32,045 nt of DNA from Pseudomonadota bacterium. Its GTDB lineage: Bacteria; Pseudomonadota; Alphaproteobacteria; Reyranellales; Reyranellaceae. The position numbers were made by a program, and so were the translations under genes. Where the stretch lies: the NCBI GenBank assembly GCA_023436825.1, contig JAEZHS010000030.1, positions 1 through 32,045 of the forward strand. The letters run 5' to 3'. The notes beneath the pieces were generated by a model. It ran no database searches and was not told the DNA's origin. It saw only the letters and a program-made list of their open reading frames with translations. Position 1 is the first letter of the stretch; every line of letters starts with the position of its first letter. Shown here in pieces: positions 1 through 7,328 of this stretch.

Positions 1-1
1 C

Positions 2-679
2 CTGCGCCGGCAGTGCGAGAAATCGGGGGCGGCGGCGGGCGCGCGCGACCGCGTCACCAACGTGTTCGGCCAACACGTGTCGCCTGCCGTCGTCGACCGG
101 TTGCTCGCCTCGCATAGCGACCCGCCGAGCGAGCTGCGCGAGGTCTGCGTGCTGTTCCTCGACATCAGGGGGTTCACGGCGATGACGCGCAAGCGGCCGG
201 CCGACGAGACCGTGGCGCTGCTGAACGATTTCTTCGCCGAGATGATCGAGATCGTGGATCGCAACAACGGCATCATCAACAAGTTCCTGGGCGACGGCTT
301 CCTGGCGATCTTCGGCGCGCCGCTCGACGATCCCAAGGCGGCGGCCAATGCGCTGGCCGCGGCGCACGGCATGCTGGCGGCGGTCGACCGCTGGAACAAG
401 ACGCGGCCCGACAAGACGCTGCGGGTCGGCATTGGAATCCATCTCGGCAAGGCCGTGACCGGCACCGTCGGCTCGCCCCAACGCAAGGAGTACACGGTCA
501 TCGGCGATACCGTGAACCTGGCGGCGCGCCTGGAGCAGCTCACCAAGGAGACAGGCTCGCAGCTCCTGATATCGAGCGCGGTCCATCACGCGACGACCGG
601 CGCCGACGGCGCGACCGATCTCGGCCCGCTGCCGATTCGCGGCTACGACGAGAACGTGCGGGTGTGGAAGGTGGTGTGA
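2..679 (+). CDS. Class III adenylate/guanylate cyclase, C-terminal part (5' end outside window)
   Basis: The frame is open from base 2, so the gene begins upstream and only the last 225 codons are present. The segment is a complete class III nucleotidyl cyclase catalytic domain. It shows the first metal-binding Asp in FLDIRGFT, the second in KFLGDGFLAIFG, and the Asn/Arg pair of VNLAARLE that stabilises the transition state. The Lys and Asp positions that set purine choice were not assigned with confidence, so cAMP is the likely product but cGMP is not excluded. The lead-in motif VFGQHVSPAVVDRLL is typical of cyclases that follow a sensor or membrane region, which would lie outside the window. 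A GTG at 62 could be mistaken for a start, but coding continues in frame upstream of it. The gene converges on the VOC gene across a palindromic repeat element. Confidence 0.93.
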   Translation: MRRQCEKSGAAAGARDRVTNVFGQHVSPAVVDRLLASHSDPPSELREVCVLFLDIRGFTAMTRKRPADETVALLNDFFAEMIEIVDRNNGIINKFLGDGFLAIFGAPLDDPKAAANALAAAHGMLAAVDRWNKTRPDKTLRVGIGIHLGKAVTGTVGSPQRKEYTVIGDTVNLAARLEQLTKETGSQLLISSAVHHATTGADGATDLGPLPIRGYDENVRVWKVV

Positions 680-685
680 GCTGGT

Positions 686-822
686 TGGACGCGCGCCATC
701 CCGGTGGCGCGTCTTCTCATGCTCTTCCGGACCGCGCGCATCTTGCGCGCTCAAGATTCATGGGCGAGCTGGAAGCTCGCGGTCCAGAAGACATGACGCG
801 CCACTGAAGTGGCGCGCGTCCA
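686..822. repeat. Nested palindromic repeat element (four hairpins), REP/BIME-like
   Basis: The whole gap between two convergent genes is dyad symmetry. The ends pair perfectly over 13 bases: TGGACGCGCGCCA at 686-698 and its reverse complement at 810-822. Inside are four tight hairpins: arms 692-698/705-711, 734-740/744-750, 764-770/774-780 and 797-805/808-816. The second and third are also flanked by near-complementary CTTCCGGACCGCG (725-737) and CGCGGTCCAGAAG (778-790). This mosaic layout resembles interspersed palindromic elements that occur in many copies in some high-GC Proteobacteria. It may also act as a bidirectional terminator, although no T-run follows the stems. Copy number in the genome cannot be seen from here; I noticed no second copy in the window. 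Confidence 0.75.
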
Positions 823-826
823 GCGA

Positions 827-1300
827 CTACTTCGCGCCCGCGAGCTGCTTCTTGCCCTTGGCCTTCGCCTTCTTGGCGAGCTCGTCGCGGGCGACCGGCG
901 CCTTGCCGGTCTCCTGGAGCTCGGGCACGTCGGCCTCGTGCCAGAAGTTCAGCTCGATCATCACACCGTCGGGGTCGTGCACGAAGACCTGCTGCAGGGG
1001 CCGCGCCGGCACCTTGCGCACCTCGTACGGCACGCCGTCCTTTTTGATCTGGTCGATGGTGCCGCGGATGTCCGAGCAGTTGATGGCGACATGGTAGATG
1101 GCGCCGCTGCCATGGTCCTTGCGGTCGGTCTCCGAGACGATGTGCAGGATCGGCTTGTCGCCGGCATACATCCACGCGCCGGGGAACTGGAACGGCGGAC
1201 GGTCGCCATTCCTGAGACCCACGTAGCGCTCGTAGAAGCGCACCGTGGCGTCGAGATCCTTGCAGTAGATATTCCAATGATCCAACGAAAGGGCGGGCAT
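827..1300 (-). CDS. VOC (glyoxalase/bleomycin resistance/extradiol dioxygenase fold) protein
   Basis: A 157-residue single-domain VOC protein. It has the two beta-alpha-beta-beta-beta halves of the fold: an opening LDHWNIYCKDLDATVRFYE and a second half starting at IYHVAINCSDIRGTIDQIKK and ending HDPDGVMIELNFW. His8, the His of IYHV and the Glu of IELNFW are in the usual metal-ligand places. The C-terminus is a Lys/Ala-rich tail. The ATG follows GGAGG by six bases. It is the last gene of the ArsR-led leftward operon, 45 bases after the DUF899 gene. Substrate is unknown; VOC proteins range from glyoxalases to dioxygenases to antibiotic-binding proteins. Family call is firm, function is not. Confidence 0.88.
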   Translation of the reverse strand: MPALSLDHWNIYCKDLDATVRFYERYVGLRNGDRPPFQFPGAWMYAGDKPILHIVSETDRKDHGSGAIYHVAINCSDIRGTIDQIKKDGVPYEVRKVPARPLQQVFVHDPDGVMIELNFWHEADVPELQETGKAPVARDELAKKAKAKGKKQLAGAK

Positions 1301-1345
1301 CCATTCCTCCTGCGTTCCGTTGGCCGGCAGTCTACCCAGTCCGGC

Positions 1346-2080
1346 TCAGCCGTGGCAGCACGAATTTCCGGCCTTTTCCTCATATTTGTCGTGGTGGCGG
1401 ACCCAGTGGGAGAGGTTCCCGCCGGGCGGCTCATTGCGGCCCTTGGGCGTGATGTCGAGGAAACCGTAGACTGTTCCGACATCTTCAGTGCCGCGGGCAA
1501 ATACCGAATAGGTATGGAAAATCTGGCCGGTCTCATCCCTGGTGAAGACGCTGAAGCCGGGCAGCTCGTCGCTCACCCAGTCCCGTTCCTCGAAATTGTA
1601 GAAGACCTTGCCCTCGGCCTTCTGCTCTTCTGTAAACGAGACGTTGTAGTCGAAGTTGAAGTCGTTGCCGGCCGACGACACCCACTTGAACGGCCAGCCC
1701 ATGCGCTTGTGGAAGGCGGCGATCTTTGGATAGGGCGCACGCGAGACGGCGATCACCATGACATCGTGGTTGACGAGATGGACCAGCGAGCCCTCCATCT
1801 GGTCGGCGCCAAACGAGCAGCCGACGCAACCCTCCTGCCAGTCCGGCCCGAACATGAAGTGCTTGACGATGAGCTGGCTGCGGCCGGCGAACAGGTCGGA
1901 GAGCGTCTCCTTGCCGTCCGGGCCGTCGAACACATAGGTCTTGTCGACCCTGACCCACGGCAGCTCGCGGCGCTGACGCGCGAGCTCGTCGTGGGCGCGG
2001 AGATGCGCCTTCTCCTTGGCGAGCAACGCGCGGCGGGCTGCCAGCCATTCCTCTCGGGAGACGGTCTTGTGCGTCTGCAT
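1346..2080 (-). CDS. DUF899 family thioredoxin-fold protein
   Basis: A 244-residue protein of the DUF899 family, a thioredoxin-like fold with a Cys-x-x-Cys motif, here in DWQEGCVGCSFGADQ. The order of blocks matches the family: an N-terminal EEWLAARRALLAKEK helix, ELPWVRVDKTYVFDG, the cysteine motif, SRAPYPKIAAFHKRMGW, and a C-terminal HTYSVFARG. The end, GNSCCHG, adds two further cysteines. The enzymatic role of the family is not established; many members sit beside ArsR regulators and SRPBCC proteins, as here. The ATG at 2080 follows GGAGGAGG, and an upstream in-frame extension in the same frame is only an overlap with the neighbour gene. It lies 14 bases after the transglutaminase-like gene, so co-transcription is likely. 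Confidence 0.9.
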   Translation of the reverse strand: MQTHKTVSREEWLAARRALLAKEKAHLRAHDELARQRRELPWVRVDKTYVFDGPDGKETLSDLFAGRSQLIVKHFMFGPDWQEGCVGCSFGADQMEGSLVHLVNHDVMVIAVSRAPYPKIAAFHKRMGWPFKWVSSAGNDFNFDYNVSFTEEQKAEGKVFYNFEERDWVSDELPGFSVFTRDETGQIFHTYSVFARGTEDVGTVYGFLDITPKGRNEPPGGNLSHWVRHHDKYEEKAGNSCCHG

Positions 2081-2094
2081 GATAGCCTCCTCCT

Positions 2095-2952
2095 TCAGTG
2101 GACGGGATCGGGACGGTTGAGGACGGCGTTGAACACCGTGCCCGGCACGGCGACGCGCTTGTCCTTGTAAATGGCGCGCAGGTCGCCGAGGTGGCGATCC
2201 GGCGCATGCGAAAATTCGGCCAGGCGATCGATGAAGGGCAGGTCGAGCTCCGTGTCGGTCCCGGCCATGGCGCCCCACACGTCCCACGGCAGCATCTCGT
2301 GGTTGTTGAGGGCGGCGACGTCGCGGATGACGTTGCCGGCGATGAACCACAATCCATACATGTCGAGGATGCCGAACGCGCCGGGATCCGCCTTGCCGTT
2401 GCGGCAGAGCTGCCAGGCGTCGCCCGCCACCACGAACCGGTCGCGCGGCACATCCAGGGGGTCGAAGGCGATCCCGAACAGCTCGCGCTGGCGCTGGTCG
2501 AGCTGGGCGTCGACCAGCACCCAACGCTGCACACGCTCGTTCCAGTACTCCGTGGCCCAGTGGTCGATGAACTTGCCCTTGTCGAAGTAGGTGCCGAAGC
2601 CGCAGCGCGCCCGCGCAGCGATGCCCTGTCGGCGCAGCATGGCGACGTGAAGAAGCGCGAAATGGCGGCACACGCCGACCACGCGCTCGGCCGGCCGCCG
2701 CGCCTGCGGTAAAGGCCGGCCGTCCTGGCGGGCGATGCAGTCGAGGATCTCCTCGACGCCGCGCATATGGGCCTGCGCGTGCTGCTCGGCCGACAGGGTG
2801 ACCCCGTAGGCCGGCGCGATATGCTCGTGGATCAACACGCCCTGCACCACTTCGGCCAGACCGCCGACGTCGCGCGGCAAGCCGTCGAGCAAGGCGGCAT
2901 TGGCGCCGGCGTCGCTCATCGAGATCGGCGCGCGGAAGGCATCGGTGTTCAT
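2095..2952 (-). CDS. Transglutaminase-like superfamily (cysteine protease fold) protein
   Basis: A 285-residue protein with the transglutaminase-like catalytic triad in order: Cys95 in GVCRHFALLHVAMLR, His131 in FIDHWATEYW and Asp148 in WVLVDAQ. This is the papain-like arrangement found in bacterial transglutaminase/protease-like proteins. No signal peptide or membrane helix is visible, so it should be cytoplasmic. Its ATG shares ATGA with the stop of the SRPBCC gene, which indicates translational coupling. A GGAGAAGG lies upstream inside the SRPBCC gene. A second ATG twelve codons in is a possible alternative start. The family call is good; whether it cleaves peptides, cross-links or deamidates cannot be told. 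Its presence inside an ArsR/SRPBCC/DUF899 operon is less usual than the other members. Confidence 0.85.
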   Translation of the reverse strand: MNTDAFRAPISMSDAGANAALLDGLPRDVGGLAEVVQGVLIHEHIAPAYGVTLSAEQHAQAHMRGVEEILDCIARQDGRPLPQARRPAERVVGVCRHFALLHVAMLRRQGIAARARCGFGTYFDKGKFIDHWATEYWNERVQRWVLVDAQLDQRQRELFGIAFDPLDVPRDRFVVAGDAWQLCRNGKADPGAFGILDMYGLWFIAGNVIRDVAALNNHEMLPWDVWGAMAGTDTELDLPFIDRLAEFSHAPDRHLGDLRAIYKDKRVAVPGTVFNAVLNRPDPVH

Positions 2953-3380
2953 GGGAAGACCTTCTCCAGATTGTCGAGGGCCAGCGTCCAGCCGCGGCGA
3001 TGATCGTCGCGCGCCTTCTCGTCGAAGAACTGCTCGTGCGTCAGCGTGAGGACGGTGGTCTCGCCGTCGGGCTTGAGATCGATCGTGACCTGCGACTCGC
3101 GCTCCGGCGTGCTCTGCCAAGCCCAGGAGAAGACGAGCTTCCGGTCCGGCACGATCTCGCGATAGACGCCGCTCACGCTGTGGCGCTCGCCGTCCGGCGT
3201 ATAGAACTGCACGCGGAAGCGGCCGCCCACCTTGAGGTCGGCCTCGGCGACGGGCGTCTCGGGATAACCGGTGACGCCCCACCAGCGGATCATTTTTTGC
3301 GGCTGCGTCCAGGCCTCGAAGAGCTGCGCCGGCGCCGCTTTGAAGCGCCGCTTGAGGGCGAGGCTGGGCTTGCTTGCCAT
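2949..3380 (-). CDS. SRPBCC (AHSA1/START-like) ligand-binding protein
   Basis: A 143-residue SRPBCC protein of the AHSA1 (activator of Hsp90 ATPase) branch. Typical blocks are the opening FKAAPAQLFEAWTQPQKMIRWWG, the strand EADLKVGGRFRVQFYTPDGE, VSGVYREIVPDRKLVFSW, and the C-terminal helix GWTLALDNLEKVF. The fold makes a deep hydrophobic pocket; in bacteria these proteins are nearly always paired with an ArsR repressor, as here, and their ligands are mostly unknown. The ATG at 3380 follows GGAGGAAG with good spacing. This puts its first 91 bases inside the upstream ArsR frame. Its stop overlaps the next gene as ATGA. Confidence 0.92.
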   Translation of the reverse strand: MASKPSLALKRRFKAAPAQLFEAWTQPQKMIRWWGVTGYPETPVAEADLKVGGRFRVQFYTPDGERHSVSGVYREIVPDRKLVFSWAWQSTPERESQVTIDLKPDGETTVLTLTHEQFFDEKARDDHRRGWTLALDNLEKVFP

Positions 3381-3709
3381 GAATCTTCCTCCAGGAATGC
3401 CGCGAGCCGGTCGAGCTGCTCGGTCCAGTAGCGTTCGTAGCGGGCGAGCCAGTTCATCGCTTGCTCCATGGGCGCGGCCTTGAGCTGGCAGGTCACCGTA
3501 CGGCCCGACTTGGTGCGCTCGATCAGGCCGGCATCGGACAGCACGTCGAGATGCTTCATGATGGCGGGCAGGGAGACCGGGAAAGGCCGCGCCAGCTCGC
3601 TGACGGTGAGCCCTTCTTCCTCGTCGAGCCGGGCCAGCAGGGCGCGCCGGGTCGGATCGGCCAGGGCGGCAAAGGTGCGGTCGAGGACGGCACTTTGATA
3701 GTTAACCAT
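3290..3709 (-). CDS. ArsR-family winged-helix repressor
   Basis: A 139-residue ArsR-type regulator. The winged helix-turn-helix covers roughly residues 10-85: FAALADPTRRALLARL, then the recognition helix SLPAIMKHLDVLSDAGLI, then the wing RTKSGRTVTCQL. There are no paired cysteines of the metal-sensing kind; it belongs to the SRPBCC-linked, SdpR-like group, whose inducer is generally unknown. The family-like part ends near LAAFLEED; the last 30 residues are a Ser/Arg/Lys-rich tail read out of frame through the SRPBCC start. Codons for LEED supply the Shine-Dalgarno of the next gene. It is the first gene of a five-gene operon and probably represses its own promoter through the dyad at its start codon. 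Confidence 0.93.
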   Translation of the reverse strand: MVNYQSAVLDRTFAALADPTRRALLARLDEEEGLTVSELARPFPVSLPAIMKHLDVLSDAGLIERTKSGRTVTCQLKAAPMEQAMNWLARYERYWTEQLDRLAAFLEEDSWQASPASPSSGASKRRRRSSSRPGRSRKK

Positions 3710-3746
3710 AGAGTTAAGTTTTAGGGTGCCGGCGGCCCCGAGTCAA
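3702..3746 (-). promoter_or_regulatory. Promoter and operator of the ArsR operon, apparently leaderless
   Basis: Read on the minus strand there is a TTGACT -35 (3746-3741), a 17-base spacer and a TAAAAC -10 (3723-3718). Transcription would begin about 7 bases on, essentially at the ATG at 3709, so the mRNA should be leaderless, in keeping with the absence of a Shine-Dalgarno. A dyad TTAAC-N6-GTTAA at 3702-3717 covers the start codon and the predicted start point, where a bound ArsR dimer would block transcription. Promoter and operator are read by eye. Confidence 0.6.
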
Positions 3747-3837
3747 GATGACCATGGATCTATCTGGCGGAAGGCGCCGATCCCCGCGAGCCTGACGGCC
3801 TCCCGGGGAGTTGCCTATGACCCGGCGCCTCGACTAG

Positions 3838-4112
3838 CAGAAGCTTTCGGCCGCGGGCGTGCGCGCCGTCGGCGGCGTGTACGTGTACGTCACGAATGCG
3901 GGCCGCCCAAGATCCTGCTCGACCTGGTCTTCCTGCGGGCTTCGCAGATCAACGACTGCGCCTACTGCATCGACTCGCACTCGCGCGACCTGCCGAAGGA
4001 GGGCGTGCCAGTCGAGAAGATCATGCTGCTGCAGGTCTGGCGCGAAGCAGGCGATCTCTTCTCGGCCAAGGAGAAGGCTGCCCTCAGCCTCCGGCGGCCA
4101 CCAGGCAGCTAA
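3838..4112 (+). pseudogene. Broken AhpD/carboxymuconolactone decarboxylase-like gene
   Basis: Two adjacent frames together give most of an AhpD-family protein. The first frame (from 3838) reads KLSAAGVRAVGGVYVYVTNAG; the second, from about 3903, reads KILLDLVFLRASQINDCAYCIDSH and goes on to EKAALSL near 4090. The redox motif Cys-x-x-Cys of the family is present in DCAYC with the following His. A single missing base near 3901-3908 separates the frames, an in-frame TAG (3835-3837) lies just before the first block, and the C-terminal half is absent, the frame ending at 4112 against the opposite-strand hydrolase stop. Loss of the start, one frameshift and loss of the 3' half make a functional product unlikely. 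Confidence 0.78.
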
Positions 4113-4957
4113 TCGAGGAAGGCCGTGATCGCCGCTACCGTCGCGGCCGGCTGCTCTTCCATCAACCAGTGGCCGGAGTTGGCGATGCCTTGGCCGGTGA
4201 CGTTGCTGGCGACGACGCGCAGCACGTCGGCTTGGACCGTGCCGAACGACTTGTCGGCGCCAATCGCCAGCACCGGCATGCCGAGCTTGCCCTTGGCGGC
4301 GAAGGCCTTGTTGTCGACGGCGTCCTGTGCGAAAGCGGCGAACTGTTCGAAAGCCGAGTGCATGCCGCCCGGCCGCGCGTAAAGGGCCGCGTAGTGATCG
4401 CGCGTCGCTTCGTCGATCGCCTTGGGATTGGCCGATAGTTCGTTCCAGAAGCGGTCGAGATAGATGCGCTCGCGGCCGGCGACCAGCCGCTCCATGTCCG
4501 GGCCGCGGAAATTGAAGTGCCAGAGCATCGGGCTCTTCAGGATCTCGTCCCACGGCCCGATGCCGGGCAGTGGCGCGTCCATCGCCACCCAACGGGTCAC
4601 CCGCGCCGGGAACTGTGCGGCGAAGGCATAGCCCACCATGTTGCCGATGTCGTGGGTGACCAGGTCGGCATTGTCGATGCCGAGCTTGTCGAGCACGCCG
4701 GCGATGTCCTGCGCTTGGGTCTTCTTGTCGTAGCCTCCAGCCGGATGGGACGACAGGCCCATGCCGCGCAGGTCGGGCACCACGACGGTATGCCTGCCTA
4801 TGAGGGCCGTCGCCAGCGGCGCCCACATGTCGCCAGTGTCGGCGAAGCCGTGCAGCATGACCACGGTCGGTCCCGAGCCGCCGACGCGGGTGTGGATCGT
4901 GACGTCGGCTGCCTCGATCTCCTCGACGCGCATGCCGGATGGAAAGGGCTGGACCAT
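4109..4957 (-). CDS. Alpha/beta hydrolase, epoxide hydrolase/haloalkanoate dehalogenase type
   Basis: A 282-residue alpha/beta hydrolase. The nucleophile position is Asp (Asp103 in VTHDIGNMVGYAF), which is the epoxide hydrolase/dehalogenase signature rather than an esterase Ser. Other family marks are the oxyanion HGFADTGDMW after strand 3, DLRGMGLSSHPAGGYDKKT, and the catalytic His in NSGHWLMEEQP near the C-terminus. The ATG at 4957 is chosen because it follows GAGAAGG and leaves one base after the DUF72 stop; a TTG five codons upstream is less likely. There is no signal peptide. It is the third gene of a flippase-DUF72-hydrolase unit. Whether the substrate is an epoxide or a halogenated acid cannot be decided. 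Confidence 0.88.
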   Translation of the reverse strand: MVQPFPSGMRVEEIEAADVTIHTRVGGSGPTVVMLHGFADTGDMWAPLATALIGRHTVVVPDLRGMGLSSHPAGGYDKKTQAQDIAGVLDKLGIDNADLVTHDIGNMVGYAFAAQFPARVTRWVAMDAPLPGIGPWDEILKSPMLWHFNFRGPDMERLVAGRERIYLDRFWNELSANPKAIDEATRDHYAALYARPGGMHSAFEQFAAFAQDAVDNKAFAAKGKLGMPVLAIGADKSFGTVQADVLRVVASNVTGQGIANSGHWLMEEQPAATVAAITAFLD

Positions 4958-4958
4958 T

Positions 4959-5696
4959 CTAGACCTTCTCAATCAGCGCCTGCGCTGCGGCCGGATTGCG
5001 GACCTTGGCGCCCGAGATGAAGTAGACGAAGGCGTCGCCCTTCTTGGCCCACGCCTTGGCGCGCCTGGCCCATTTGTCGAGGTCGGCGGGCTTGTAGCCG
5101 GTCTTCACCTTCTCCTCGCTGCCCATCAGGCGGGCATAGGTGAAGTCGGCGGTGGGCTCGTCGATCTCGGGGAAGTCCTCGTCATGGGCGAAGACGATGG
5201 CGGCGTTGTACTTGCGCGCCAGATCGTAGAAGCGCGCATCCTTGAAGCTGTCATGGCGTACTTCCAGCGCATGGCGGACGGGCAGCTTGCCGACCTCCTT
5301 GGGCAGGAGCTTCAGGAACGCCTCGAAATCCTCCGGATCGAACTTCTTGGTGCCCATGAACTGCCAGTTCACCGGGCCCAGCCGGTCCTTGAGCTCGACG
5401 ATTCCCTGGGCGAAGAAGCGCTGCACCGATTCACCGGCTTCGGCAAGCACGCGGCGGTTGGTGCAGAAGCGCGAAGCCTTCACCGCGAAGACGAAGCCGT
5501 CCGGCGTCTCGTCGTGCCACTTCGCCCAGCTCGTCGGCTTGAAGCTGGAATAGTAGGTGCCATTGATTTCGATCGAGGTCAGCTTGCGGCTGGCATATTC
5601 CAGTTCGCGCTTCTGGCTGAGGTCGTCTGGATAGAAGACGCCGCGCCACGGCTCGAAGGTCCAGCCTCCGATACCGACATAGATCTTGCCTGCCAT
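4959..5696 (-). CDS. DUF72 family protein (YecE-like)
   Basis: A 245-residue member of the DUF72 family, a TIM-barrel-like fold of unknown activity. Family blocks visible are the opening YVGIGGWTFEPWRGVFYP, the EINGTYY strand, the PDGFVFAVKASRF segment, and ALEVRHDSF. Length is normal for the family. The start ATG is preceded by GGAG at moderate spacing. It ends one base before the alpha/beta hydrolase start and follows the flippase gene by 55 bases, so it is probably in one transcript with both, though nothing ties the three functions together. Confidence 0.9.
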   Translation of the reverse strand: MAGKIYVGIGGWTFEPWRGVFYPDDLSQKRELEYASRKLTSIEINGTYYSSFKPTSWAKWHDETPDGFVFAVKASRFCTNRRVLAEAGESVQRFFAQGIVELKDRLGPVNWQFMGTKKFDPEDFEAFLKLLPKEVGKLPVRHALEVRHDSFKDARFYDLARKYNAAIVFAHDEDFPEIDEPTADFTYARLMGSEEKVKTGYKPADLDKWARRAKAWAKKGDAFVYFISGAKVRNPAAAQALIEKV

Positions 5697-5751
5697 TGGA
5701 TGCTCCGCGATGGGCTTTGGCGGTACAATGGCAGGCTGCAGACCGCCCGGT

Positions 5752-7224
5752 CTAGCGCGCTCGCCTCGCCAGCGTCAGTGCCGCCCTGGCGATGCGCCGT
5801 TCGAAGAGCAGCAGGCAGCCGCCGAGCAGGGCCGCGCCGGCTGCGACCTCCAGCCACCAGAATTGGTGAGCCGAGGCGGGCAGGAAAGCGATGACGAGGG
5901 CGACCGCGAGCGAGCACAGAAGCGGCGGAGTGAGGAGCGGCAGCAGCGAAAAGCGTCCGAGTTCCAGGCGCCGGCGGGCGATCGCCAGCATCGTGACGCT
6001 CATCGCTTCGGCCAGCAGCAGGGAGGCCACCGCGCCCCAGCCGCCGTAGCGCGGGATCAACAGCGCGCTCAGCACCAGGCTGGCCATGGCCGATGTTGCA
6101 ATGATTTTCAGATGCAGCCTCTGACGGCCCCAGGCCAGCAGCGGCGTGCCCAGTCCGATACTGGTGAAGCTGAGCGCCACGACCAGGCACAGCCATTCGA
6201 AGTAGGGCCCGGCGGCGGCGAACTGGGCGCCGAACAGCAGATCGCTGACATGCCGGCCGCAGGCCCAACCGAGAGCGGCGATCGGCAGGCCCATCCAGAC
6301 CATCAGCGTGGCGAAGTCGTGCGCCACGCGCCTGGCCTGCATCGTGTCGCCCGCGACCTGCGACAGCACCGGAAAATAGGCGCTCATCATGGCGCCGCTC
6401 ACCACGGTCGAGATGAACATCAGCTTGTAGGCCGTGGTGTAGAGACCGACCTCGATGTCGCTATGGGTGAATCCCAGCAGGATGGCGCCGCCGTTGTAGA
6501 CCACCAGCACCGCCAGCAACGACAGCGCCAGCGGCCAGGCCTCGGACAGGAGCTTGCCGCCGGCAGCCAGGCGCGGCCGTATGTCGGCGAACCTCAGGAT
6601 GCCGTGGTGCTGCAGGTACCAGAAATAGTAACCGACGAGTGCGAGCGAGAAGGGCAGCGTGTAGGCCGCGAACAGGTAGATGTCACCAGGCTCGCGGACC
6701 AGCAGGAGCAGGGCGGGAAGCTGCAGCAGGTTGATGACCAGCGAGGCGATGGCGGGCCCGGCCATGCGCTGATGCCCCTGCAGGACCCAGATGGTGCCGC
6801 CGGCATTGATCAGGATGATGACGCCCTGGATCAGCAACAGGGCGCTGGCCTGCGCGCCGCGCGGATCGAGCAGCGCGATCGCCACGACGACGGCATAGGC
6901 CACGAGGCCGAACAGCATCTGGAGGCCGAGCACCAGGGAGGTGATCGATGCCGTCTGCTTCGGGTTGGCGGCGATGTCGCGCTGCCCCACGAGCGCCAGG
7001 CCCGGACTTGCAAGAAGGGCGAGGAAGGCGAGCAGGGCCGCGTTCCAGTTGATCTGGCCGATCGCAGCCGGACCGAGCACGCGGCGACTGTAGGCGGTAG
7101 CGAAGATGCCGATCAGCAGGACGATGCCGCTGACGGCGGTCATGGCGATGAAGTTCGTGGCGATCGTGCGTCGACGGTACGCGGGCGCTGCCGCCGGCGC
7201 ATCGATCGGAGAACTGATTTGCAT
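5752..7224 (-). CDS. Polysaccharide/oligosaccharide flippase (Wzx-like, MOP superfamily)
   Basis: A 490-residue integral membrane protein with about 12-14 hydrophobic segments spread over its full length. The N-terminal block TIATNFIAMTAVSGIVLLIG followed by YSRRVLGPAAIGQINW is the signature of polysaccharide biosynthesis exporters of the RfbX/Wzx type, which flip undecaprenyl-linked sugars across the inner membrane. A short cytoplasmic N-terminus precedes helix 1. No glycosyltransferase or Wzy gene is nearby, so it is a stand-alone flippase rather than part of an O-antigen cluster. It is the first gene of a leftward unit and diverges from the SnoaL gene at 7329. Confidence 0.88.
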   Translation of the reverse strand: MQISSPIDAPAAAPAYRRRTIATNFIAMTAVSGIVLLIGIFATAYSRRVLGPAAIGQINWNAALLAFLALLASPGLALVGQRDIAANPKQTASITSLVLGLQMLFGLVAYAVVVAIALLDPRGAQASALLLIQGVIILINAGGTIWVLQGHQRMAGPAIASLVINLLQLPALLLLVREPGDIYLFAAYTLPFSLALVGYYFWYLQHHGILRFADIRPRLAAGGKLLSEAWPLALSLLAVLVVYNGGAILLGFTHSDIEVGLYTTAYKLMFISTVVSGAMMSAYFPVLSQVAGDTMQARRVAHDFATLMVWMGLPIAALGWACGRHVSDLLFGAQFAAAGPYFEWLCLVVALSFTSIGLGTPLLAWGRQRLHLKIIATSAMASLVLSALLIPRYGGWGAVASLLLAEAMSVTMLAIARRRLELGRFSLLPLLTPPLLCSLAVALVIAFLPASAHQFWWLEVAAGAALLGGCLLLFERRIARAALTLARRAR

Positions 7225-7328
7225 GGTATCGATGTCTCATCCCGAACCCGGGCTGGACAACGGCTGTTGCGGCCGGACACAGCTTTGACACCCGGGAACA
7301 GGGCTGCAGCGGGGGGCGTTGTCGCGCC

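Noticed and set aside
717..1304. Long minus-strand frame across the palindromic element and the VOC gene
   Set aside because: It is a shadow frame, rich in Arg/Gly/Ala; the VOC frame has clear family motifs and a good ribosome site.
7285..7313. TTGACA on the plus strand before the SnoaL-like gene as a promoter
   Set aside because: No acceptable -10 at 16-18 bases; only the -35 half is present.
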